64,000 nt of DNA. It comes from Branchiostoma floridae. Its lineage: Eukaryota; Chordata; Leptocardii; Amphioxiformes; Branchiostomatidae. Below the pieces are notes generated by a model. It was given only the letters and a program-made list of their open reading frames with translations, did not search any database and was not told the DNA's origin. The position numbers and the translations under genes were made by a program. The stretch spans positions 5,413,226 through 5,477,225 of the forward strand of contig NC_049981.1 of the NCBI RefSeq assembly GCF_000003815.2, written 5' to 3'. Positions 1 through 9,637 of the stretch are shown here, piece after piece (position 1 is the stretch's first letter; each line of letters starts with the position of its first letter).

Positions 1-64
1 TGATACCACACATACACACATATACGTACACATACGCACACACAACCAAACATACATACATACA
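1..64. repeat. CA/TA-rich simple repeat
   Basis: The first 64 bases are an imperfect (CA)n/(TACA)n microsatellite. No gene is visible here. Confidence 0.8.
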
Positions 65-299
65 ATTTTCTTCGTCTTCATTAGAAGTACCTTTGCAAAT
101 CTGATTTGGTGAGTCAGCCTCGAAATATAACAAAATTGATGTTACATCCGTTGCGTACGGTGATGCAATGATTTATTCCCGTCCATTTCCCTTTCGCACG
201 TTCGCTTGACACGCAAAGTGGCAATAAAGTTCACAATCTACCCTTGAGACATCGTTAAGAATTCACCTAAGCTGACATTTACATTGATTGACATTTACA

Positions 300-1000
300 C
301 AGTAGAGACATTCTTTTAAGAGCTTTGCAATTCCCATCCCACCCCAGGTCTTCAAGTCTCTCTGCTAAAAAAATATCGGTTGACCCGGAGAAGACAAAAA
401 GTAAAACAAACCCCGGACATTTCTGCCCAGACGAAGATTTCTACTACCAGTTTCCATGCAAAGCTCACTTAACTGCGCCATTCGTCTTGAAACCTCACTT
501 CCACGTTTGTGTCTTAAACTAAAATTGCCCAAATCTTCACATAGGCTAGTTTGCACAAAAGACACGCTGCTAAGAGCTTTTCAAAGCTGACACCTGTCAA
601 AGTTCAAGTCCTATACGAACTGTTTTGTTTTGAAATTGAAATTGGCTAAAACTTGACCATAGCTGATTTATACAAGGAGGAAAACTAAGAGCTTTTCAAA
701 GCTAACCTAACCCAGGTTCATACAAGGTCCTGATTCCTTGCTAAAGCATTTCTGCTTCAAATGGAAAATTGGTTAAAAGACATATGGTTCAAATCCGACA
801 GGACACGTACCAGAGAGCTAAAGATACCCACGAGGATTCCTTAATAGCCACCTTAGACCAGGAGGTATCCTTAGGCCCTAATATTTCCGTCTTAGAAGAG
901 TGCACATGCGTCTTGAAGATGACACCCGGCGGGTTAAGATTTCTTTTTCAAGTCTCCCTTCTGGAGCAAGGAGATAACAAGAAATTCCCTTTGAACATGT
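300..1000. repeat. Decayed tandem repeat, period about 115-125 bp
   Basis: The stretch AAGAGCTTTTCAAAGCT occurs at about 570 and 689, with weaker versions near 315 and 812. A partner block of the form AAATTGGCTAAAACTTGAC recurs near 522, 635 and 760. The order of blocks is the same each time, so this looks like a diverged tandem array with a unit near 120 bp. A 155-codon open frame (769-1236) crosses it and runs into the MITE that follows. I do not consider that frame a gene. Confidence 0.5.
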
Positions 1001-1107
1001 TGAAAGTCGTTTCCGTGTCACGTTCAAGTTCATCAGCGGGTGAAGAATGCGTGAAGATCGGACGTGACTTGGTTCTAAAATTTCGGTCTGTTCAATCTTT
1101 AAAACTA

Positions 1108-1281
1108 CAGTGGAAGCCGCTTAATTGCACACCCAATTTGCCAGGGAATACCGTGCAATTATCCGGCGTGTGCGATAATGCGAAGTTACCCAGTTGGACC
1201 GCACCGCCACGGGATTTTGGGATTCCGTGCAATTGACCGAAGTGTGCATTTATCCGACGTGCAATTGACTGGTTTCCACTG
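1108..1281. mobile_element. MITE with TA target duplication (Tc1/mariner or pogo type)
   Basis: A 174-bp element begins CAGTGGAAGCCGCTTAATTG and ends with the inverted form GTGCAATTGACTGGTTTCCA plus CTG. It is flanked on both sides by TA. The interior repeats GTGCAATT several times. TA duplication with CAGT ends is typical of Tc1/mariner/pogo superfamily elements. No transposase is encoded, so it is non-autonomous. A diverged copy in the other orientation lies at 62283-62453. Confidence 0.75.
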
Positions 1282-1283
1282 TA

Positions 1284-3225
1284 TTTCGTATTCTTCTGCA
1301 AACCTTTTGTTTGGATAGTTCTGGAAAGTTCTGGATAAAAAGTTCAGATTTAACTCAGTGTATCTAAAAACACACGGACAAGCATTCTTTTCCAAAGCTT
1401 ATAAAGTGTAAACTGATTTGTCGATGTAGGTTAGACATCCAGGTAATAAGATACCCCAAAAAGTAATTACTCAAGCAACTGGATATGGTTTGGAAACGGT
1501 CAGACGTTTCAGCTACCATCAAATAGTTTTCGTCAGTGACATTAATTAATATTGTAAAATGATTCGTTTCAAATGATAAGTTGATCACAGTAATGTCTTG
1601 ATAAAATACGTTTTTCCCTAAGATTCAGTAGCAAATACAAAACCTAAAATTGCCATTATCAGTTAAGTTTATATATATGATATATATTGTGATTAGTATG
1701 ATTGGTTTTAAAAATGTTAACAAAAGGCATATGAACTCCAATGAACTTTTAGAAAGATTATTGACTCATGATTAATCTCACAAACTGATTTATTACAAGC
1801 GAACCTTTTCGCAGCTGGCAGCTGAATTGTCTGGTGTATACAAAGCACACGGCTATTAAAGATTGATAACACTACAATCAATAATTCATAGAATCTCACA
1901 GTCTGGACACACCCTTTATTCAGTACATGTATAGTGGACACACCCCTCAATCCATAGACACCCCCCCCCACACACACACTAAGTGTAGCGTTTTACGATA
2001 CAAAAGTATTACAATTTCAATTTCTCATCCACTCTTCTCTCCTATGATTAAGTTTAGAATTTGTACAATTTCGGTGTAGTTCGTCGCTTAATGTTGGACA
2101 TAAATTGGAAAATTATACCTATCGAAAATGCCAAGCATGTATTACGCATTTCCCTCCTCAATACAACAGTGCCATTTTCAGTATCGTCAGCATGCAGAGC
2201 ATGTATGCCGATAGCGTTGCCTACCTTGCAGATATATATTGATCAAAGGAACATGCAATGCTCTAACCCATAACCTATAACGAATGTAAGGTGTAATTGA
2301 AAAAGGCGGCGGCTATGGTTTAAGAAAGGCGCTTAGAGAATACCGCATTGCGGGCAAGCCATAATTTGCGTCCCTGTGTGTAGACATCGCCGGCTTAGGC
2401 TATGTGTGAACTACCCATGTGTTTTATTGTATGTGGCTTCTGTGAAAGTCTCCCATAATCTTACAAATGGGTTCCAATATCATATATTTTCCAACAAGCT
2501 AATTAAGGAAACTAAGATAAAAAGCACGTAGTACAGGGATGCAAACGCTGTACCAAACCTTTTTTTCGTGGTCTAGTCAAATTATAGCGTTCCGTTTTTA
2601 GTTTGAAGTGGAGCTGCAATAAACAAAAAAGTTGCTAGGGGGTGACCTATTTTTCTGTAAAACGGGTCTTTTGAAATTACCACACACAGTTAAGATCTAC
2701 CCAAATAGAATAAAAGATAATCCTCTTTATAAACCAATTAACTAATCAACGTTTCAACTAACAAATTGTCAACCGTCTGTGACTCATTGCCTTCTTAATA
2801 GCGAGGTAAAAGGGTTACATGCTACAATGATTTTCCCTCTAATCCAATACACCACGCTCTGACACCCATACAGTGCGTGTTACGCCGAAGTTAACACAGT
2901 TAGTGCAATGGTTAAGACTGACAGAGGATGGTCTTCAGCGAAAATAGGAGGAAATTGGCAGTAACGGCTAAGAATGAGTTATTCAGGAGATGAGGAAGTA
3001 AGCTTTGCCAAAACATTTGTGTAGGCAAAGCCAAAATTCGCAGCATTTCCTCTAGCTTGCCGTCCAAACACACATATGGAGCCATGTGGTTTAACTTTTA
3101 TATATTTTACTATTGTTAGTTCTATTTCAAAGCTGTAAGTTGCAAAAAAAAACCCCAACAACATAGGAATATGTCACAATCTAGGCAAAATCCGTCCATT
3201 TAATTCTTTTTAATGATATTTTCTT
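1284..3225. other. No gene recognised
   Basis: This stretch has no convincing exon on either strand. Around 1426-1470 there is a dispersed repeat containing TTAGACATCCAGGTAATAAG, also seen near 23797 and 45290. A short run of C followed by (CA)n lies near 1960-1980. The rest is AT-rich and unremarkable. Confidence 0.5.
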
Positions 3226-3332
3226 TGATTCCCAATAATATCACAATGGAATGAACTCTCGCGAGATCTCCACTCGCGTGAGTTCATGACATGTGATATA
3301 ACTCCCTCTATTCACAAGTGAATCATGAGCCG
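3226..3332. repeat. 107-bp palindrome-rich terminal segment, copy 1
   Basis: This segment is identical to 7365-7471. It contains the palindrome CTCTCGCGAGA and two nested inverted repeats able to form one long hairpin. Confidence 0.8.
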
Positions 3333-4473
3333 CACGAACAGGACGTTGCCAAGCAGAGCTCCTGTAGCGCTGTACCAGCCATGTGCAAGCCGGTGACATC
3401 TTTAACTTCGGGGAACGTATACCTTGCTGGCATCAAAGGACTGAGTAGTTTCCCATGGCGTTAGTATCACTAACCTAGAAGGTACGCAGTATTGCCTTGC
3501 TGCCTTATGGCGTGTTCTGGAATTTTGTTTGGTGGTCTGTTTTTCCCGCGCTTTGGCGGGACAGTGTTTCTCAGAGACGTTTTGCTGTCTGAATTTTGTT
3601 CCATTATTCTGTCAATTTGTTTGCTCACCCTTCCTAGGGCGTGCAGCTTGTGCTTTTAGAGCATATTCGAGTTTTCAAATGCATCAAATGTTCTTTCTGA
3701 TGCTTGTGTCATTTTTGTGTGGAATTTGCATCTGAATGTGGATCGCACGTGTTCGGGTGCGCAGGTGAGATTGATTCAACTTAGCATGGTTAACTTGGCT
3801 TCGGATGCATTTTGATTTCCTTCTTTTCTCACATGAGTTAGGTATTCAGACACGGCTGTATCACCACCAGGACTGCCGTATTCCTTGTCTTCCCGCCCAA
3901 GGAGGCTAATGGAGCAGAACAGCACTGGGCTGATCACCGTGGGCCTGGAGGAGCACCTGACATTCCTCTCCTGACGACAGTAGTGGTTAAACTTATTACT
4001 GACACCGCTGTGGGTGAGGGTAAGCCATTTTTGGAAACTTTGGGCAGTGGTCAAAGTGGGTGTCAGAGTTTTCTGTGTGTGTCGAAGCGCCATGTTTCGG
4101 GAAGAGTTGCCTGATTGGGCTGCTCTCGTTTTGGCAGTGTTGTTTGTCTGTTTTACCGTACAATTTGCCATGTTTTTCTGTGCTAGGCCAGCAGTTCTGC
4201 AATCTGTGGAGCAGTCAACAGCCCGGAAAATGGTTGGACCAGGCTCGAAGACTTCAATACTCGGGCAGCTGTCAACAATTTGCAGCAGCGATCCCAAGTT
4301 GACTGTGACATCCTTTCTGAAAGTGTTTGCTTTTGCACTTCAGATTGTCGGACAGCCTGTACGCTGGTAAGAGGTCTTTTAACCGTCGTGATGTTTCTGT
4401 CTTTCAATAATTTTTGCCGCGATGACGTAACAGGTGATGTGCCCTTCTTCGAGTTTACCAGGAGATTCTTCTG

Positions 4474-4845
4474 TCAGGCTGATCGGCGGGGCGCAGTTCA
4501 GCACTAACCCGGCGTTCTCTCCTCCCCAGCTCCTGTCAGGCTGACTGGCGGGGCGCAGTTCGGCACTAACCCGGCGTTCTTTCCTCCCTGCCTCCTGTCA
4601 GACTGGTCGGCGGGACGCAGTTCGGAATGGTTCGCAGTTCGGCACTACCCCGGCGTTCTCTCCTTCCCAGCTCCTGTCAGGCTGATCGACGGCGCGCAGT
4701 TCGACATTAACCCGGCGTTCTTTCCTCCCTGCCTCCTGTCAGACTGGTCGGCGGGACGCAGTTCGGAATGGGTCGCAGTTCGGCATTAACCCGGCGTTCT
4801 CTCCTCCCCAGCTCCTGTCAGGCTGCTCAGCGGGACGCAGTTGTC
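4474..4845. repeat. GC-rich minisatellite, units about 62 and 79 bp
   Basis: Units of the form CTCCTGTCAGGCTG...GCGGGACGCAGTTCGGCA, then TAACCCGGCGTTCTCTCCTC, repeat about six times. Some units carry an extra GGAATGGGTCGCAGTTCGG insertion, which gives an alternating short and long pattern. Confidence 0.85.
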
Positions 4846-4939
4846 TGATTTCTTAGTACCGAGGACGTAATTTTTGTGGGGTAACTTTAGGTTTTGCCTC
4901 TGTATGACTGAGGATCGTCGATCAATTTAAAGTTTTAAT

Positions 4940-6080
4940 TGTTTGGAATTCGCTGTCGGACAGCGGCACCGTCGGACGATGTAATACAGTAATTGTTGTA
5001 TGTTGTATTTGCTGTCGGACAGCAGCACCGTCGGACGGTGTGGCACAGTAATTGTTGTATGTTGTATTTGCTGTCGGACAGCGGCACCGTCGAACGGTGT
5101 GGTATAGTACATTGTATATTGTATTCGCTGTCGGACAGCGGCACCGTCGGACGGTGTGGTTCAGTACATTGTTGTATATTGTATTCGCTGTCGGACAGCG
5201 GCACTGTCGGACGGTGTGGTACACTACATTGTTGTATATTGTATTCGCTGTCGGACAGCGGCACCGTCGGACGGTGTGGTACAGTGTGGTACAGTACATT
5301 GTTGTATATTGTATTCGCTGTCGGACAGCGGGACCGTCGGACGGTGGGGTACAGTACATTGTTGTATATTGTATTCGCTGTCGGACAGCGGGACCCTCGG
5401 ATGGTGGGGTATAGGACATTGTTGTATATTGTATTCACTGTCGGACAGCGGCACCGTCGGACGGTGTGGTACACTACATTGTTGTATATTGTATTCGCTG
5501 TCGGACAGCGGCACCGTCGGACGGTGGGGTACAGTACATTGTTGTATATTGTATTTGCTATCGGACAGCGTGACCGCCGGACGGTGTGGTACAGTATATG
5601 GCTGTATGTTGTATTCGCTGTCGGACAGCGGCACCGTTGGATGTAGTACTTTGTTGTATATTGTATTTGCTGTTGGACAGCGTGACCGTCGGAGGTGGTA
5701 CGGTACATGGTTGTATGTTGTATTCGCTGTTGGACAGCGGCACCGTCGGACGGTGTGGTACAGTACATTGTTGTATGTCGAACAGTTCTATTTGCCGTTG
5801 GACAGCGGCACCGTTAGACGGTGTGGTACGTTGTTGTTAACTTGTATGTTGTATTTGCCGTAGGACAGCGGCACCGTTGGACGGTGTGGTACAGTACAAT
5901 GTTGTATGTTGTATTTGCTGGTGGACAGCGGACACCGTCGGACGGTGTAGTACAATACATGGTTGTATGTTGTATTCGCTGTTGGACAGCGGCACCGTCG
6001 GACGGTGTGGTGTGATTGTTGGACAATCATGTCGAGAATTCGTTGTTGGACAGCGGGGTAGGTCAGACGGTATGTATAGT
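4940..6080. repeat. 60-bp-unit minisatellite, about 19 copies
   Basis: The unit is close to ATTGTTGTATATTGTATTCG, then CTGTCGGACAGCGGCACCGT, then CGGACGGTGTGGTACAGTAC. Each unit carries two adjacent near-palindromes, CTGTCGGACAG and CACCGTCGGACGGTG. Copies are most uniform from 5100 to 5600 and decay towards 6080. Long open frames on both strands are a by-product of a unit length divisible by three and few stops; they are not proposed as genes. Confidence 0.95.
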
Positions 6081-7365
6081 GGATTTTCGCTGTAGGGCAA
6101 CGGGCGCCGGTGGACGGTAATCGTAACTTTGTTTGATTATATTTGAGTCGATGTTTCATTTGATCGGACGACAGGTTGTTGGACAACCTCAGATTTTGTT
6201 TGGTTTGTTGCATGGTTGGTGGACAAACCCAGGCAGGTAACAAGACCGTAGTACAGTGAAGACCTACTTTGTGGGACAGTTCAGACGTAATGGTCAAAGG
6301 AATGGAGGACACAACAACCATCGGTTAATTTATGCGGCGGGAACAATGGAACTTTGTTTTGTCAGAATTAGAGTTAGGCCTTGGACGACATGCTGTTTTC
6401 GTTAAGGCCTTCAGTGTCTGCACGGTAATGTTGGAGGGTGATTTTTACGGTTAACTGAACCGTTCTTTGCGTTTCTTGTTAGGCAAGCTTTGAATAAAGA
6501 CAAAGATCATGACGTGTTTCTTGTGTCACATTCCTTCCTATCAATGTATTTTCGGTGTTCCTGTTTATTGGCTACCTTTAGCTGGCCTAGTTCTCACTCG
6601 TGGACCGTGTTCAGCTCCCTTAAGCTGTTGCCACCCATACTGGCTTCGGCCTGGTGGTCCGGGAAGCGAGTGGGGCCTGTCCAGACTGAAATACATAGAA
6701 CTGTGCGTAAAGGTCGACAGTTTACAGGTTTGACACTGGGCAAGCATTGTGGTGATGGCTTTCTCTGCAGCTGGAGTATTGTTCTTGTACATGCAGAGAA
6801 ATCAATGTTTGATTTCCAACACGACAGAAGATGAGTTGGAATACTTTCAACCTGGGAGAGGTTGGTCTAAGGTAACTTTTGAGGGTTCCCTATCGGACTG
6901 GTCGTCGACCATTCCACTGAGTTCGGATTTGGACAGGTCCCACTCGAGTCGGACCTCAGGCGCTCAGGGATAAATCCGCATTCTTGAGGAACACCTAAAG
7001 ACGAGTAATGACTGTTACTGTGATAGACTTACACCCAGCTTGTTGAGAACAGCAAGCATGCGCAGCAGACCGTAGGGGACGCTGCTGTGTTGTCAAGGTG
7101 GCTTAAGGTCAATGTATACGTAGAGGGTTTTGTACGGAAAGGCACAGAGATGAGGGAGTAAATATAAAGGATTGGGGAAGGGAATGAAGACAATTAGGAT
7201 TGGGAAAAGGGAATGGAGAAGAATAAGGATTGGGAGAGGATTAAATAAAGGGAAAGGCAGGAACTTAAATTAGGGGAATAATGGCACTCGGGAGAAGCGG
7301 GTGCCGAGGTCTTCTCACCCAGTCCTTAACTCTCCACTGAGGCAACGTGAGTGGGAATATATTAT

Positions 7366-8190
7366 GATTCCCAATAATATCACAATGGAATGAACTCTCG
7401 CGAGATCTCCACTCGCGTGAGTTCATGACATGTGATATAACTCCCTCTATTCACAAGTGAATCATGAGCCGGACGGGAGGGACACAGCCTAGCAAGAGTA
7501 TACTAGTCTACAATCCACGGTCACGAAGGCACTGTATGTTTCCAGTGTAGCCGCTTTTCACCAGAGAGACATCTCCGATCTGTGTGGATTATCCAAAGCG
7601 CCGAAGTTATACCCAACTGTATAGTTTGGTATATACAGTCAAGGATTGCTAGGCAGGGTTTTACATCATGGTTAGCATCTGCAATACTTTCCTGTTTAGG
7701 CATGCTTAACTATCACCGAAGTAGTGGGTAGTATCTTTTATCGCCGACAATCATATGTATGCGCCCCTAAGAGTGTATTGCTCCTTCTCATGTGGTACAG
7801 CAGTCGGAATAAAACCTATAGTATCAGTCATTTGGTACTTTGCGCAATAGTTGCCATACATTGTAGCATGTACAATTGTCGTGCAATAAAGTTCTGTTCA
7901 ACTGTAGATGTCTTTTCTGTGTGATATCTGAACAACAGAACAGAACACAACACATCAAGTTTCTGAGCAATGTCTCTTCTTTTCTGCTAAGGAGGATATC
8001 ATTAGATGAAAATTTAAAGGGGAGCACGGGAAAGAAGTTGTCAGAAATTTTCAGCCCGCCCACCCACCCACCCACCCACCCTGATTTGATTTAAGGGTAA
8101 GCATGGAATCTCGGATATCCACGGTGCCTCGGTCTTCTCACCCAGTCCTTAACTCTCCACTGAGGCAACGTGAGTGGGAATATATTATAA
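7366..8190 (+). mobile_element. Short copy (0.8 kb) of the same element
   Basis: It starts with the same 107-bp palindrome-rich sequence and ends with the same 57-bp sequence as the long copy. The interior differs. It holds a retroelement-like 3' end near 7858-7895 (GCATGTACAATTGTCGTGCA then ATAAAG) similar to the LINE end at 60545-60585. It also holds a (CCCA)n run near 8056-8080. Confidence 0.55.
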
Positions 8191-8673
8191 TTCTTTGAAG
8201 TGTTACTTAGGGCCCCTTGCAGCTTCATTTCAAATTGCAGCTTTTACCTCTTATGTTGTAAAATCTTTAAGACTTTCTGGCTGCTAGGGAGATAAACTTT
8301 GCCTTTGGAAGGCCAAGGGCGCGCTGAAAACTTGAAGTACTTGAAGCCCTCCCATAATACCAGCTTCCCAGTGTTGAAAGGCACAGACGTCAACCCAGGT
8401 CAGAATTCACAACCACGACTTACAAGAGACGATCTATTTTTAGTCACCGCTCGAAGTTTATCTTTGACGTGTTTGCTCGATTGCGCAACGCCCTGAAGAA
8501 CCGTTCAGCATGGTTAGCTAGCGGGAAGTTGACACAAGTAAAGCCCTTATCGCATATTTGTGTCGCCATGACTCAGAAAGGAGGCCCCGGTGTACGTGAA
8601 AACCTGCACGTAGGCCACTTCCGCCTCGACCAATCACAGCGCGGAGCGTTCTCGCCGTTTTTCTGGGGACCTG

Positions 8674-8681
8674 TGACGTCA
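8674..8681. promoter_or_regulatory. Full CRE (TGACGTCA) upstream of the first NMES1-like gene
   Basis: TGACGTCA is followed by TGTGACGTAGCCTGGTTTC and preceded by a CCAAT-type box (GACCAATCACAG at about 8629). The second paralogue has a related block (ACGTAGCCTGGTGACGTCA at about 18388) with AATCACAG beside it. The sites sit about 0.7-0.9 kb upstream of each TATA box. Confidence 0.5.
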
Positions 8682-9473
8682 CTGTGACGTAGCCTGGTTT
8701 CTGGGACGGTAGCGAATCGCTTGGCGTTCAGCTGCGTCTAAGAAATACTCAAGACGGTCTTGCCAAGTAGATTCTTGTTGAAGTTAAGGAGATAGGTTGA
8801 CGCTGGAACATTTCAACTCTCAAGTTGTCAAGTTGTGTGGGAAATACATGTTCTAAAATTCAATATTTCACTCCAAGCTATTTTGACAACTTTTGGTCAG
8901 TATGTTAAAGGGCGACTCAATGATAAAGCCGGTCCCTCCAAATATGGTCTAGAAATTTCGAGACATTTGAAGAAGAAAAAAATACTACAACTATTAACTT
9001 AAAAGTTATAAATGTATAAATAGAATATATATTTCACACGTTTGTTAACTGGAATAGACCGGTTTATAGCTAATAGTCACCTGACGTGGAAAAATACCAG
9101 ACTAATTGTGAGTGTCGTCAAGTGTCTCTAGCAACCACGCCATATATGGGCATGCGATCCCGTCAGGCCGTGTCGCACGTAAGCAGTAGTAAGAAGGTCA
9201 TTTCAATTATGGGCACGCTAGGGGTGGATTTAGAAATTGAGCTTGTGAAACTTGCTAAGTTGACAAATTGTAAAATGATTTTAAAATGATTATCTGTAGA
9301 AATACTTTTAGATCGATGTAAGCCATACCAAATGAGCTATCTAATGCAAAAGCAAGGAAGAGTTGTTTGCCCGAAGTCGACCTTGATTTCGCCGGCTCCC
9401 CCATGCCTAAATGGGACGGTCCGTTTTGTTGTGTTTTACGTGTTGTAGTAAGTTCCGTATCCGACATGGGTAG

Positions 9474-9546
9474 CCCACGTGGGTCTACTCACCCTCTGAC
9501 GTAAAACGCCGGTTACACGTTTGAATCTCACCCGCCGGTATAAATA
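9474..9546 (+). promoter_or_regulatory. Core promoter of NMES1-like gene 1
   Basis: A palindromic E-box CCCACGTGGG (9474-9483) is followed by TGACGTAAAACGCCGG (9497-9512), a CRE-like motif identical over 16 bases to one in the second gene. A TATA box TATAAATA lies at 9539-9546. The start codon is about 95 bases downstream of the TATA box, leaving a short unspliced leader. Confidence 0.75.
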
Positions 9547-9637
9547 CAACCCACACACGCCCGTACCGGCACAAACTCAGAGATATCTACTACTTCCACC
9601 GTCTCAAGAAGCGTCAAGTTTTCTTAAACCAGGAACC

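Larger units (their letters stand above)
3226..7365 (+). mobile_element. Long copy of a head-to-tail repeated element, carrying two minisatellites
   Basis: The block begins with a 107-bp sequence (3226-3332) that recurs identically at 7365/7366-7471. It ends with a 57-bp sequence (about 7309-7365) that recurs at about 8134-8190. The two copies therefore share both ends and abut each other. The 107-bp end is a nested palindrome: ATATCACA...TGTGATAT encloses ATGAACTC...GAGTTCAT, followed by TTCACAAGTGAA. Inside are a GC-rich tandem repeat (4474-4845) and a 60-bp minisatellite (4940-6080). No transposase, reverse transcriptase or other protein is recognisable, so the class is unknown. A terminal-repeat retroelement is unlikely because the shared end segments are not in LTR order. 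Confidence 0.6.

Noticed and set aside
769-1236. 155-codon open frame near the left end
   Set aside because: It spans a decayed tandem repeat and ends inside a MITE. It shows no recognisable domain, TATA box or splice context.
3776-4297. 173-codon antisense frame in the repeated element
   Set aside because: Low-complexity, overlapping frames are open on both strands and no domain is recognisable. Probably chance in GC-richer repeat DNA.
4922-5863. Long open frames on both strands across the minisatellite (up to 277 codons)
   Set aside because: The unit length (60 bp) is a multiple of three, so several frames stay open automatically. The translations are just repeats of the unit.
4940-6080. 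CRISPR-like regular repeat array
   Set aside because: There are no unique spacers: the whole 60-bp unit is repeated. The genomic context is animal.
3226-7471. LTR retrotransposon with 107-bp LTRs
   Set aside because: The shared 57-bp end precedes the second 107-bp repeat rather than following the first. There is no primer-binding site or polyprotein.
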